Positions 47,550 to 59,896 of a DNA stretch of 64,000 bases are shown here, piece by piece (within the stretch, counting starts at the first letter, position 1; each line of letters opens with the position of its first letter). The position numbers and the translations under genes were made by a program. Below the pieces are notes generated by a model. That model made no database searches. It was not told the DNA's origin and saw only the letters and a program-made list of their open reading frames with translations. The DNA lies in the NCBI GenBank assembly GCA_947034885.2, contig OX344749.2, positions 36,971,682 to 37,035,681 of the forward strand, given 5' to 3'. The DNA is from Thuidium tamariscinum (lineage: Eukaryota; Streptophyta; Bryopsida; Hypnales; Thuidiaceae).

Positions 47550-50500
47550 ACAAAGGAAGTCTAAGAGTTCACTTACAGAAACTGCGATTCTTCTGTAAAC
47601 AGTTGTCGGCACTGAACATGTCACTCCTTCTGTCGTGTTTCTCCATGCTCTGCTCGACTTTCATTCTCTCCAGAGCCGCAACTACTGCAATATGCAAAGT
47701 TTTCCTTTTCTTTGCACCTGTAGATTGACTCTTTTCATCTGTACAAAGTACTTTTTATATGCACAGAAAGTATTAGACGACCTAGGACATGCAATACCTA
47801 TATATGTAGAGGCCATTGGAATATATGGAGCTCAACATGGTGCTCACAGGTTTGGACATTCTAATGTCAAACTTGATAGAGCCATACTATTGGATTTCCC
47901 ACTATAAATAAAGTTATGAAGCCTTCTGTCATTTTATTTCTGACTCACTGCTGGGCACTGCAAACTGAGAGTGAGGTGATCATTTCGAAGGATGACATCC
48001 TAGAGGTCCCTCGAAGGAAATTTCGCAGTGTCCATGAGGCAGGACACGCTTTGCCATTTCTTCACATTCAACTGTGCATCACAAAGGAATTCCAACATGA
48101 GGAGATGATGGAATGACCACGACATGTAGATGTTCATATGAATGGTGAAGAGCTCACAACATGAAAACAGAAATGCTTTCTTTCAAAATAAGAGTGAGCT
48201 TCTGACAGGTCCATGGAAAATGAAGTTCCTAGTATTTGGTAGTCTGAGCAACAGAACGACACAACTTCAGTCAATGAATTCAAGCAGCTCTCAAAGTCTT
48301 CGTGAATACGACAATGACGTAGTGAAATTCGGAGCCCACAGAGTGAAATACAAATTTGCAACTCCACGATAATGACATCAAATAAGATTCCAATCATGGA
48401 GTGGAGAAGCGTATCCACAGCTGCGGCAGAGAAGACGAGTGTCTTTGTGATAGCCCGCAAGTCCGACAATGCGGTGCCCGCCAACGATGGAGTCTTCGGA
48501 GGACATGCACAGAAGAGATTCTTCCCCTGCCAGAGCTCCGGCATGTGTTTGCGGACCACGATCATCTGAAACACGGAAGCAGCGGGCACTTCATCATTCA
48601 AGGCTCGGCATTGCACGAACCCATGCAGTGGAGGCTCCGCGACTCAAGCCAGAGCGATTAGTGAGCAGCGTGGAGCTCGATGAGGACCATAGTGGCCGTG
48701 AACCTAGCAGAGCAACATGAACAGGGAAGAGGACCTAGTAATGTCAGAAGCTGTAGTATTGCATGTGACGAGAAATCCGTCCAGGTGCTAAGAATAAGCA
48801 CCAAAGGAAACAATGCTGCACATACTGTAGGAGCGTAACATGGGGAAGCATTACACAGGTTCGTGAAAACTGAACGAACCCCTACTGCTATGCAAAGACC
48901 ATGGAGATAATGAAAGCAATTTATGGAACCTTACCGTCGTTCAAATATCTGATGGACATGTCCATGTTCAAATTGCAAGTCTCCTCGTGAGCTTCAAACT
49001 GCAACTGTGCCCTCCATTCGCTCAAGTCTTATGGATTCTGTTGTGCGTAATGAGCGACACTGATGTGCCATACGGGGAGGGCAATGTTGACGGGCAGTTC
49101 ACATGCTCTGCTTCCAATGTGGGCCAGGTGACACTCAGTCAAAGTTATCTTCTGAATCGGAAGCCTTAGAAAAGCATTGAGAAACAAAGCAAGCAAGAAT
49201 GAAGTTCGAAACTGCTAGGAAAATGTCAGAACATGATCGGCAAGCAAGAAACAGAAATGACACTATCTGTTCGTTTGAGGCTACAGGTGCATACATATTT
49301 CGAAGGGGAAGTTGGAGGCGGACTTACATACCTCACCCTCATAGCTTGCATACTGCCAGTGGGCCTGCTGACGTACTTCCATGTACGCGAACCATTTCCT
49401 CCGGAGCAGTTGATCTACATCTGCGGAAGAAGACAGCACCCGTTGTTACTACGTGGACCTTCAGTCGGCCCAAATTCGGGCACCGAATAGGGGGAACACT
49501 ACTCGAGAGGACCAAAGAGAAACTTCGATGTACCAACGCAAATGGGACTAACCTCAGGAGGTGGAAGTGCCGAAATTACCAATGGCTTCAGAAGCAAAAA
49601 CTCCAGTTCTCGGAGACGTCAAGCGGCACTGCTGCGGGGACTGCCTGCACAGCACCGGCGACTGTGAGGAACCTGTATAGGACCAGTCCGAAGTCACTTC
49701 TTCTCCATGACTTCTGCCTTCTTCTTAGCTTCTCGGTACTGCAGTGCGTCGCCGCACAGCCATGCCCGTTCACCATGCTCCTCTGCAAGGCAAGCACATC
49801 CCGTGAGTGGCCATGCCGATCGACTTGCCGTCGAGGAGCACTAAAGTCGCAGCAATCCACGTACCAAGCGCACGAACTTCCTTGTGCAGAGTATGAAGGT
49901 TCGCACAAAACCCTAACAGTAGCATGTTAGGAAAACTAGTCGACGAAGTGAAGCTAACTGCATTCATTGCATATGATACAAAGCAAGAAGTAAAAAGCAC
50001 TTACATCAGCGAATGCATTGTACTCTGGGAGAGAGCGGGCGAGTCGGCACTTGAGGAGAGCGAAGCACCGACTGTCACGAAAGCACTCCTCTATGGAACC
50101 CTACTAGCACGGCCATGCGCATTGCTGCTAAAGCGGTGCCCTCAAAGCACCTGGACCTGAAATGAAGAAGAAACTTTCTTCCATGAGTGTCGCTGTTGCA
50201 TCAATGAAGCACTTTGAGAACGACGAACAACAGTGAGTGAAGCAAGGTCTAGAAAATCATACCGTCTGTAGAGGACCACACAGCACTGAAGCCATCGTGT
50301 TCACCAGAGCAAAAGACGGGAGAGAGACACAAAAGACGTACATATAGCTCATAGTCATGCCTGATTCAAAATTCGGCGAGTGAAGAAGGCGCAACACACT
50401 CAAAACAATAGACACCATGACCTCACTTTCCCCCCAAATCATAGGATTCGTTTTGCGGCCTAAACTCGTGAAATTCAAAATGCTTCGTTCCCTGACTTGC

Positions 50501-50985
50501 ACTTCATGGTAGATGCATCAGGGTCAGAAAGAGGCTGCTGAGCATTACTTCAAGGGATTTCTCAGAGCGCTTTCAGGCACATCCATGTCCGCTTCCTACA
50601 CTTCCGCATAGCGCCCAACGACACAAAAATCAGAGCATTTTAAGCCCTGACAACTATTTCCGCTGCCAGCTGTCTCATGGACTGCGTTCCTTTTAGAATT
50701 CGTCTGACACCTTCCTAGCTTCTCTGTGCACTGCTTTCACCAACTTCCGACTTGGGATTCGTGAATGTCACAGGTGCTTCAGAGTACAGCCTATAAGCGC
50801 TTCTAAGAACTCTACTACCTAAACTTCACAGCCCTACTACAGTCAGGATTTTAAAGAAAACTGCAATTTTTTTGCAGTTGCATTCCTTTTTTGCATGACT
50901 CTTTCTCTTCATTTCCTTACTACCCACCACTGAGCACTTCTAATACCCACAGAGCTAATTCTGGCACTTTTGGATACATCTACCT
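47550..50985. other. 3.4-kb downstream region of the pogo-like element, unrecognised
   Basis: Higher G+C than the surrounding DNA (clearest at 48370-50200) and open in several overlapping frames on both strands (for example 48616-48134 minus, 49199-49930 plus). I recognise none of the products and cannot choose a frame. pogo elements normally end soon after the transposase, so this is extra cargo, a second gene with introns, or a degenerated insertion. Confidence 0.4.
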
Positions 50986-51540
50986 TAATAACTCTAAGAT
51001 GGGATTGAAATACAATAATCCCAAGGGTGAGATTTTTCTAGCAAGTAAACATAACCTTGTCCAACAAATTTTTTCTTAAAATTGTGAAAATTGCATGTAA
51101 AAATGAATCCTATAAGTTATTTTTTCAAGAAATTGTTTAGATTGCCTGAAAAACAAGATTGTCCATAGCTTTCTCATTATAAGTCCAAATAGAGTGAATC
51201 AAAGCTTCACATGTAGGCAAAAATAAATTTTTTCAGAAAAATTAAATAAAAAATTAAATTTTGAATTTTTGCAAAAAAAAAAATTCTACCCATCGAATGA
51301 AAATTTGGGCTTTTGTGGTATAACTTTTGCTCTTGCTCACCAATTGAAATAAAAATTACATTCCCATGAAGCTAATCAATTTTCCTATCTTATGAAAAAG
51401 TTTCAAAAATATTCATTAAAAAATGAGGTCTACCAAACCTACCCGAACTCTAAATTGTCCCCTCGAGGGGACAATGGTCCTTCAGGGGTTAAGAGCCACA
51501 CTGGATTCATTCCTAACTAAGTGGCTAGGTGTCTACTAAT

Positions 51541-52466
51541 TTAATCCCTAAAGGACAAGCATGCATTTTTTGGCTGTATAGAAATTTTGGGCAGGTATGT
51601 GTGACTAGACTTTTGTATATTTTAAGCTGAAATTTTAATAGAAGGTGGGGACAAGGAATATCTTCCTGTGTACCAAATTTCATGACATTTGGAAATATGA
51701 GTCAAAAGTTATGGCCTAATATGTTACTTTTTTTCATAACTAGGCAGTCCAAGTAGATAAAAAAATATCACTTTTTTCAAATATAAAAATTTGAAATTGG
51801 TTTTCTACATTTATATATGTAGAAAGCTTTGAATCATTCCATTTCAATCAAAGAGTCAAAAGTTATGACGGTTTTTTTGTTTGCGGGTGGTTATGGATTC
51901 TCTACTACAAAAAAAACTTTGAAGTCATTTATTTAACTCAATTTTCAATATTTTTGGAAAAAAATAAAACTCTAAGATGTAGATTGGTTATTACAACATT
52001 ACAAATGTTGGGATTGGCATTTTTCAATTCCATAATTGAATTCTTAACAATTCAGTATTTCAATTCATTTTCTACTTCTTTCTACTTACTATTTTTTTCC
52101 TATATGTTGTACAATTCCAAATGATGTGAAAATTTTCAAGCATATAGCCAATTTGGTTAGAAAATTGAATCCAAAGAAGCACCACCATTTTTTGACATTT
52201 TTTCATTGAAAAGTGAGCTTATGAAGTGCAGTTGCTTGATTTTTTGCAAGATTGAAAAAATGGTTTTGGTGAATTTGAATGCTCATATCTTTTGATTTAC
52301 ATGGTGGATTTTTTGAAATTTTTACCACATATCTTTAAGACATCATACTACAAGATCCTATAGTTACATGTGTCAAAAAAAATTTGAAAAATTTGGTAGT
52401 TGTACTACAAATGGCAGTTTTGGAGCGTTTTTGGTGAATACGTAGTCATGGAACTTTAGGGATTAA
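51541..52466. mobile_element. TTAA MITE, copy 3
   Basis: Begins TTAATCCCTAAAGGAC and ends GGAACTTTAGGGATTAA, about 926 bp, with interior closely similar to the copy at 20967 (TTTTGGGCAGGTATGTG, TTTGCGGGTGGTTATGGATT). It lies only 48 bp from the right end of copy 2. Confidence 0.85.
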
Positions 52467-54560
52467 TTCAAAATAAAAATTCATTGTTCAACTACCTTCT
52501 TATAAATACTGAAAAATCTGAAATAATGATTAATGCAAGCATTCATTTCAGATTTAGAAAAGGATGCTTTTAGAAACCATTTCTATTGCTTTATACATGT
52601 TGCAATGCTAATTTTTGAACAAGACCTGGGTTTTTTTCAAACCATGTGTAGATGGGTTTTCAAGGACCTATGATCACAAATAGGGACCTACACCAAATTG
52701 TGTTTGAAAATTCATAACTAATTCAATAATACTTCAAAAAATATGAAACAATTTGTGTTAGGTTCTTCATCTATTTCTCTATAATTGAAAAATAAATTAA
52801 AAATATTTTCATCTCAAAAGATACATGGAAAACACACATCAACACTTAAATGATCGCTTTTTGAGCCTCTTACCTTACACCAATTTGCCGCAAAAGGCTT
52901 GACACAGGATTGAGACACAACAAGCTGCTACAAAAGCAAGTATGGCGTAACTTATATTAAGGTTCAAAAGCAATGATGATTTTGAACCTTAAAAATTGAA
53001 TGTCACTTTAGGGTTAATGGTATGCTTTTGCTTCAAATCAAAATCACTCATTGTATCATTATGATTCACAAATACTCTCAATCCTTTGTAATTAAGCATT
53101 TCTTCTATATTTGGGGAATTTCCCATGTGGTGTTGAAATGTGCTTAGATTGAGTTCCCAAATGCTAGGAATGCTATAGGAATGCTAGGAACGCTATGTTG
53201 ATGTGGTCGAGCAACTGCCACATCATAAAATACTAATTAATTAATTATTTTAATTAATTATTATATATTTTTAAAATATATTTTTTTTAATCATTTTCCT
53301 GATTTTTAATACAGTCTGAAGTTTTTTGGAAAGAAAAAATTTTAATTTTTTATTTTCAAAATTCAAAAATTCAGACCAGCAGTATTAGTAGGAACAGTTT
53401 CAGGGTACAACTTTGAAACGGTCTTCTAGGGGCCCAAAAATTCTCTTATGTTCCAAATTGCAATCGATTTTTTTTCCCAAATCCTCTAGCTAACTTTGAA
53501 CTAGTTTCCGGGTTTTTTCGACCATTGGTAGGCAAACTGAGGCTGCTCCAAAAACTTCATGAACGTTGGTTTTGTAGAACCGACAGAGATAAAGTAGGAG
53601 GTCCATAAAGCGACAGTCTAAGCACTAAAGCTGAATTTTGGGGAGGGAAAACATCTTATAATACTTTTCAATAAATTTTCTTTGAAAGACAAGAGGAAAT
53701 GACATCCAACCCAAGTTGTTTCATATTTTTTGAATCTTTGTGGAATCAATTATGAAATTTTGAAGTTGAAAGCCATAAGGCTTTAAAAGTGACCACCACC
53801 TAGAATGTACACAATTTGTACATTTTGAAATATTGCAGAAAGCAAAATGTACCTCTGAGCCATGTTTGGTTCTAAATGCCCTGTCGGAGTTTGAGCCTCC
53901 TACATTCCCAAGAAAAAACAAGAAAGAAAAAATAGGTTCACTGATTGTCCTTTCAGAGCAGGGTTTTTTTTTGGGTGGAAATTCGCACTTTCTGACAGGT
54001 TTGTCCCCCAGAATTGCGCCCCTGGCAGGCATGAAGACTTGTGGCAATTACTGTTCCAAAAAACCACCTGTTTCAGAGGTGCAGACGCAGTGCACGATCG
54101 AATTGTGAATGTGCAATCAGTTATGCGGAAGGTTATCAATTATTAACCGACATTGTAATCTGGACGGAGTTGAAGAGAGTGCATCATTCCACAGTTCTCT
54201 AGCTCCGAAGTCGAGCTAAGTTAATGCGAGGGTCACCCAAGCCTGATCACAGCGAAATTGTGAAACCGACGAGCTGCAAAACGAAAAATGTGTTTTTTAG
54301 AAACGGGGATAAGAAATTGAGTAACTTACTACATAATTATGAGGTTCGACTAAAGATTGGCTCACTGCATTCAAGAAACACCGTCTTTTAAGGCGAAGAA
54401 CTCTTTGAAGAGTTGGAAACAGATAGGAAAAGTTTCATTGCAAAAATTCAATATAACTCTTCTTGAGCAAAACGACTTACCGTAACGTCATCTTTTTTTT
54501 TTTACAAAATCACTGTTTTCAAGCACATTTTGAGCCTGTGTGACCTGGTCCAAGAGGCGG
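52467..54560. other. Intergenic DNA
   Basis: AT-rich to about 53400, then mixed. Overlapping frames at 53720-54140 have no recognisable product. No paired ends were found. Confidence 0.45.
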
Positions 54561-54566
54561 TTGGAT

Positions 54567-55150
54567 AGGCCACAGTGCAATTGAGATACTTCAAAACTTC
54601 ACGGATTGAGATTTTCGAAGAGCCCGCCATCATCTGAACAGCTTAACAATATCAACTTTGGGCTGCAAGAGCATGCCATAGAAACAGTGCCTTTCAGGTC
54701 GGTTGTTTTTTGGCTTTTTCACATGAAAGTGATCAATCATGAAGGGAATATTGGACGATCACCCCAAAAATGTTCAATTTCGAACTGTTAAAGCGAATGA
54801 AAATCTCCAAGAAGATTTCAAATGATACTACAAATAGAGGCTGTATCGGAGTGGATACGAGGAAAGCGATTGAAGTTTGAGACAACAGGAACCCTAAATC
54901 TATCAAAATTCCAAAATTTCTTTTTAATGAATATACACTTACAGTTGCAATAACTATTGGAAACGAAGGATGATTAAGAATGAAGAAAAGAAAACCCTAA
55001 ACACTGCTTGGAATCGCAAAGAGGAGAGGAAGAAGAGTCTCTTGTAGCACTCCACGAGATGCTTCAGCAATGCAGCAGGCTGAGATACTTAAGAGAACCT
55101 CACCAATTGAGGTTTTCGAGGAGCCTGCAATCATCTGCACAATCAGAAAG
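54567..55150 (-). repeat. Direct duplication of a 65-bp motif
   Basis: The segments at about 54583-54648 and 55080-55142 are similar (GATTTTCGAAGAGCCCGCCATCATCTG versus GGTTTTCGAGGAGCCTGCAATCATCTG landmarks). On the minus strand both read QMxAGSSKxSI in frame, so they could be duplicated exons or leader segments of an unidentified gene. No further exons were recognised. Confidence 0.4.
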
Positions 55151-55199
55151 AGTCACTTCTGAGTCGTAACACGCATGTCGGAGACCTGATCTTCTTGAC

Positions 55200-56216
55200 C
55201 CACCTACTATTTTCCCAATTGTTTCCTCCTATTAGAGAGGGTAGGGTTGTGTTTTTCAATGAGGAGTTATTGTTTCCAATTTAGAGAATTGCTTTGGTAG
55301 GGGCCGCGCGAACGCGAGCCCCTGCTCCCACAAATTATGACGCGTATGCCTCCCGTAGGAAGATACTGGAGCTTCCATGTCCGAAGTGCAATGGAGATAG
55401 TTGCCCCAGGCCATCCACCTTCGTGATCGTGGATTGACCCCGCCCAGGTAAGTGAGGAGAGCGTCTTCAGTTAGAAGATTTATAACTGCGCTCCCTCGTC
55501 AGATCAGACTAGACATATGGGATAATGTGAACCACTGGATGTACGTGGCACCAGGGATGCAGCAGGATGAATTCAATCACTTTCATGACTGTCTTTTGCA
55601 GTTTGCGAGGTTAACTTCATGCATTTGTGAATGGAAGATGGGCAATTGCAATTTGATTTGGATTGTGTCGAAGTAGGCGCTGGTCTCTTATGAGAATGTG
55701 ACAGTTTTGATTATCATGATGAGAGGGCTTCCGCACCACATCTTTGAAGCACTGGGTGCTGAGAATATGGATGAAGATAGTTTCGGCCTTCAACTCGTGT
55801 GTGTATGCAAGTGTGCAACGATAACGTTTAAGAAGAATAAACAACCAGAAGAGTTCCCTGAATGTCTTCCCTTGGATCAAGACAATGGGGGTCTTAAGTG
55901 AGAGAATCCACAACTGGAACACAACAGCTTCGGAGTGGGAATAAACGCATTGCAGAAGTAGCATAAACCTCACTTCAGCAACACATATCAACAATTGTTT
56001 CTAGGAAATTTGTTCAACTGCAACAATCGCTGAACTGCCCTTGCAGCTATACTGATATCCCAACCAATGAACATCGTTTCGAAGCCTTCCACAACCAACA
56101 TTCTGGAGGCCATGAATCGCTTTTGACACATTCCATACAAGCAAGACATCTGCTGAAATAAGCAAACAAACTGCTCCAATGATATACTGAGATCACATCA
56201 CTTCAGACAGCAGGCA
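55200..56216 (+). other. Region with two consecutive unrecognised plus-strand frames
   Basis: 55452-55676 and, in a different frame, 55698-55901 are open and separated by a stop. The second has a hydrophobic stretch followed by a Lys-rich one. They might be a worn retroelement gag fragment, but no CCHC motif or protease/reverse transcriptase follows. Confidence 0.25.
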
Positions 56217-56787
56217 ATGCAAGTAAACAATGTGGAGAAAAAAAGCTCACATAAGGGAATCGTGTCACTTCCCAGTGATCGATCTATTCCATGTCTCATT
56301 CAAAAAAAACGATCAGTAGCTTACAAAAGCCCAACCTCTCGCGTCGGTAATCTTACAAAATTCCCTCCCTCCTACTATACATCCTTTTGTTTTGCTAGCT
56401 CTGTACATTTCCTCTATCCTACGTACGCCGATTCGAAGCTTCTGATCGTTACCTACATAGTGTACACCCAAATCCTCTGCATAGGGAGCAATTCTCTCAG
56501 ATTTATCTCCTCATTAATGCAAAGGGTTTTTTCCTATTTCCTTCCTAGGAGCACCACTACTGCACTACCTAAACCTCCAAAGGAAGAAGCAACAAGAATG
56601 AACTTCGCTCAAACAGTAGCAAACATCTTCAAATGGGATCGGCGATGCCTTCGGTGTCATCATACCACGCATCTTCAACTGCGCTCCCGACCCATACAGC
56701 ACTCCAAAATCTTAGCCCTAAAGTGGATCATTGACGGAGCTTCCAAGACCGCCCTATTGATGGACATTCCGAGGGAGTGGAGTCCAG

Positions 56788-57981
56788 TTACATTTCGAAT
56801 GAACAGGCGGTTTGCGTCAAGTTCAAAAACTGGTCATTGCTGGGAATGTTGCGCCATTGGGGTTTGGTGGTGCCATGGCCAGGAGTTAAACTCATGGTTC
56901 TCAAAGTGGCGGTGTCATTCTTCTTCGTGTGCCCCGCGATCACAAGGGAGCTTCCCGTTGCCGTTATCGAGGACGGCGTCATCTCTTCCTTCTCGACGTC
57001 CTCGGGGATCTTCCCCACCACTGCCCACGCATTCTTCTGCTCAGAGTACACCACGACCTCCTTCCCGTGAATCGCGTACAACTGCCCCGCGATGGCCGCG
57101 AGCGAGCCTGGATTAGCAACATCAGAGTCTCGCGAAACTCGCGGCCACATGTTGGCAATGCATTTCCACTCGCCTGTGACTGGATCCCAAACCTCGCCAC
57201 TCTTGCGAAACACGCCTTGGGACTCGGTGCCATAGCCAGAGACTACGTAGAATCGCTCGCCCATCACCACACCAGTGCACTCATCGCGCTCCTCCAGCAT
57301 AGAAGGCATCGTTTCCCACAACTTCGTCTCCACATCGAAAGCTTCCACAGTCGCTAAAGCTTTCTTCTCCGCATCGTGACCTCCAGCAACCATCACCTTA
57401 CTCCCCACAGAAGCTACAGCAAAGAAGTTGCGCCCAGTCGGCATATCCGCCCCCTGGCTCCACCTCTGACTGGAGAAGTCATACACGAACACAGATCGCG
57501 AAGGCTCCCAGGTGCTCTGCCACCACCCGCCCATCGCCACCAGCTTCCCCATCGTCACAACCAGCTTGCAAAATGTAGGCAACCCCCTCGGAAGCCCAGG
57601 AATGGCCGGCAAGCGCTCCCACTCCCTGGACTTCACATCCAAGAGCGTCACCCCGTAAATAGGATCAAAAGATGCGCTCATAAACGAACAGCACTTCTCC
57701 GCCAGCATCTCCGTACTCATCGGCATGGGCTGCAACATACAAACAAAGGAAGAGCTCGTGCCTTCTTCCCTGCGCATCGAGTAGTACTCCCGACTCCGGA
57801 TCAAGGATTTCAAACCCTTGCTCACACCCTGTAGAGAAGCATGCCCTTGCAACGGCACGCGAATCAAGCACTGCACAAACACATCATCGGGCAAGGAAGG
57901 GATTAAACAGGAAGATGGCGAGGTGGGCTCGACCGTTCGGCGAGCTTCCATCATCTCGTTCCACGACAACAAATCTGCCAT
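56788..57981 (-). CDS. F-box/kelch-repeat protein, KMD-like
   Basis: Predicted substrate receptor of an SCF ubiquitin ligase: the F-box binds SKP1/ASK, the kelch propeller binds the target. It is a single exon of 397 codons from ATG at 57981 (context CACAATGGC) to the stop at 56788, normal length for plant F-box/kelch proteins such as the KMD family (At1g80440-like), whose known members target type-B response regulators and phenylalanine ammonia-lyase. The F-box covers about residues 27-70 (LIPSLPDDVFVQCLIRVP). Kelch motifs follow: WERLPAIPG, GGWW (151-154), MPTGRNFFAVASVGSKVMVAGG (180-201, read here as two adjoining parts), LWETMPSM, VVSGYG and EWKCIANMWP. The coding region is GC-richer than its surroundings and shows no damage. 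The exact target cannot be read from sequence. Confidence 0.9.
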   Translation of the reverse strand: MADLLSWNEMMEARRTVEPTSPSSCLIPSLPDDVFVQCLIRVPLQGHASLQGVSKGLKSLIRSREYYSMRREEGTSSSFVCMLQPMPMSTEMLAEKCCSFMSASFDPIYGVTLLDVKSREWERLPAIPGLPRGLPTFCKLVVTMGKLVAMGGWWQSTWEPSRSVFVYDFSSQRWSQGADMPTGRNFFAVASVGSKVMVAGGHDAEKKALATVEAFDVETKLWETMPSMLEERDECTGVVMGERFYVVSGYGTESQGVFRKSGEVWDPVTGEWKCIANMWPRVSRDSDVANPGSLAAIAGQLYAIHGKEVVVYSEQKNAWAVVGKIPEDVEKEEMTPSSITATGSSLVIAGHTKKNDTATLRTMSLTPGHGTTKPQWRNIPSNDQFLNLTQTACSFEM

Positions 57982-58430
57982 TGTGGGTGCTCAAAAACTA
58001 CGATTCTGAGTTCAAAATCTTGCTGGACTGTGACCCAACTCCGTCCCACCTACACCCCACGAACTGAACTAGAACTAAAACTTCGTGCTGCTTGAGGGCA
58101 GTGCTGGAGGTTATAAAAGGCCGAGGAGAGGGGCTTGTTGGGCTCAGAAACCTGTCCCTCGAGAAGCGTGCAGGTCCCACTAGCATAATCTATTGGATGC
58201 CTCTGGAGCCCACCTGTAGGGGGATGGGGTCCAGCGCATTCATGGAGGGCAGTTAGGGTTCGTGAGTGGCCCGCAGAGGCGATTTCACTACGCCACAGCG
58301 AGGTTCTAGAACCTGGACACGCAATGTCAGCTTGCGAAACTCTTGGAAACTGGGAGAAGCTCCCGAGAACTGTCGGAAACTTACGAATAACTTCCTGGAA
58401 TTGAAAAAAGTTACTCCGGCGAAAAATAAG
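57982..58430 (-). promoter_or_regulatory. Upstream region of the F-box/kelch gene
   Basis: GC-richer 450 bp ending where AT-rich DNA begins. A TATAAAAG word at about 58112 reads as a TATA box on the plus strand; its minus-strand form (CTTTTATAAC) lies 130 bp before the start codon. Which strand it serves is unclear. Confidence 0.3.
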
Positions 58431-58433
58431 CAA

Positions 58434-59640
58434 TTTGGCTAGAATTCGGGAGATGCTATGATTTGGGGGAAATGGCTTTTTGAAAAAAAAACTATTGAAG
58501 AAAACTATTTGAGGAAGAAAAAATTGGATACTTTTAATTTTTCAACAAACGTCAAAAAGTATTTTTCAACTTAAATTGATTATACAGCAAGAAATGTTTA
58601 CCTTTGCCACTAGTGTTACAAAGTTCCACTTCATTCGATGACATTGGGAAAAGTAAAAATGAAATGGATGAAATTTCAATGGGCATATAGGAAATTGATT
58701 GAAAATAGGATGAAAATCACACCACTATTGCAACTATATAAAAATAGTATGGATCATACAATAGATTATTTTTGTTTCAATTACTTTGAACCACAATAGT
58801 AGCAAGTCTAGCAAGTTAACATAATTCAAATTTGTGCTATTGTCAATGGGAATACTATTTGAACTATTCTAAATCATTTTAAATCACTAAGACAATTGAC
58901 AATATCACAAGGATCATTTACATATACTTTCTATATTTTTGTATCTAATTTAGTAAATTGGATTTTAAAACACTATGAAAACAAGGCAAACTTTGCAACC
59001 CGCTTTGCAATGAAGAAATTAGACAAATCACAAGTAGGGCTACAATTTTGAGCCCTCAATAATGCCTTTAAAGGGTCTATAACAATGTCATTTTGAAGAA
59101 CAATCTACTATGTAGAATATTACTATAATTTATATTCATGCTAGGTGAAACATAGTCTAGAAACACTTCAAAAAGACATTTGTGTAAAACCTAGAAGCCT
59201 TTTAATAGGCTTTCTATTGTCACTAGCTTTACTTGTAGTATATCCATGTTTCTCACGACGAAATTGGCGTCCCTGTAACGTAATGACTAAGAGTTTGTTT
59301 TTTCGTACTAAATTCAATAGATACTATTATAGTGATTCATTTTTATATATGCGTAAATGACCTTTGAGTTCATAAATGCCACATTCAACTACTTTTAGAA
59401 CCATTTAGTGACTTTTGGACAAAACATCCAAAGATCCATGGATAATCATCTCTCAATGTTTGTCTAGATATTTGGATATTTTTTATATATTACATAAATC
59501 TCTAAATGTTATGCAATATTTCCAAGATGACCATTTTTTCTTTTTATTAATTTCTTAAACTTTTGAAGCTCAAAAAGTAATTTTGTGTGATATAAAAAAA
59601 AAGCATTCCCAATAACAAATATACCATAGTCCAATCACCT
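58434..59640. other. AT-rich intergenic DNA
   Basis: No ORF with a recognisable product and no paired repeat. Confidence 0.55.
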
Positions 59641-59660
59641 CCATGTAAACTTTCCACTTC

Positions 59661-59781
59661 AAAAACAAAATCATTTGTCAAAAGGAAATTGCAACCCAAT
59701 TTGAAACTAAGAAATATTGTAAAAACAAAATCATTTGTCAAAAGGAAATTGCAACCCAATTTTGAAACTAAGAAATATTGT
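59661..59781. repeat. 60-bp tandem duplication
   Basis: AAAAACAAAATCATTTGTC starts at 59661 and again at 59721. The two units are almost identical (one extra T in the second), so the duplication looks recent. Confidence 0.9.
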
Positions 59782-59896
59782 AGAACCAATGTCCACAAAA
59801 TGTCTCCTTCCACCCTTGGAACCTTGGAACCTTGGAAAAACGGACCCCCCCTGACCAATTTTCTCCTCCCCAAGACCAAACCTAGCTCCACTGGGA

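Larger units (their letters stand above)
44462..50985 (+). mobile_element. pogo/Tigger-like DNA transposon, about 6.5 kb
   Basis: The left end is GTGGATACACCCAAAATCGC with flanking TA. The right end, read inward, is AGGTAGATGTATCCAAAAG with TA at 50986-50987. The match between the ends is imperfect, but the right end agrees well with the terminus of the 273-bp MITE at 12244. It contains a nearly intact pogo-family transposase and 3.4 kb of unrecognised sequence beyond it. A 14-bp word GTGCCTGAAAGCGC near the left end (about 44485) recurs inverted near 50567, as a subterminal repeat. Confidence 0.7.
44036..51492. mobile_element. TTAA MITE, copy 2, split by a pogo-like element
   Basis: The left piece (44036-44461) begins TTAACCCCTAAAGGACC. 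The right piece (50986-51492) ends GGTCCTTCAGGGGTTAA. Together they total about 930 bp, the length of the intact copies, and the left piece matches the start of the copy at 61582 (AACTGCCATTTCTA, AGGATCTTGTA). The intervening 6.5 kb is the pogo-like element, so this is a nested insertion. Confidence 0.78.

Noticed and set aside
50540..50590. Right end of the pogo-like element near 50580
   Set aside because: Only 14 bp (GTGCCTGAAAGCGC, inverted) match; the sequence beyond it does not, whereas 50963-50985 matches the terminal repeat of the related MITE and is followed by TA and by MITE sequence.
56217..57116. 299-codon plus-strand frame
   Set aside because: It overlaps the F-box/kelch coding region on the opposite strand and is a shadow of its GC-rich codons plus random sequence.
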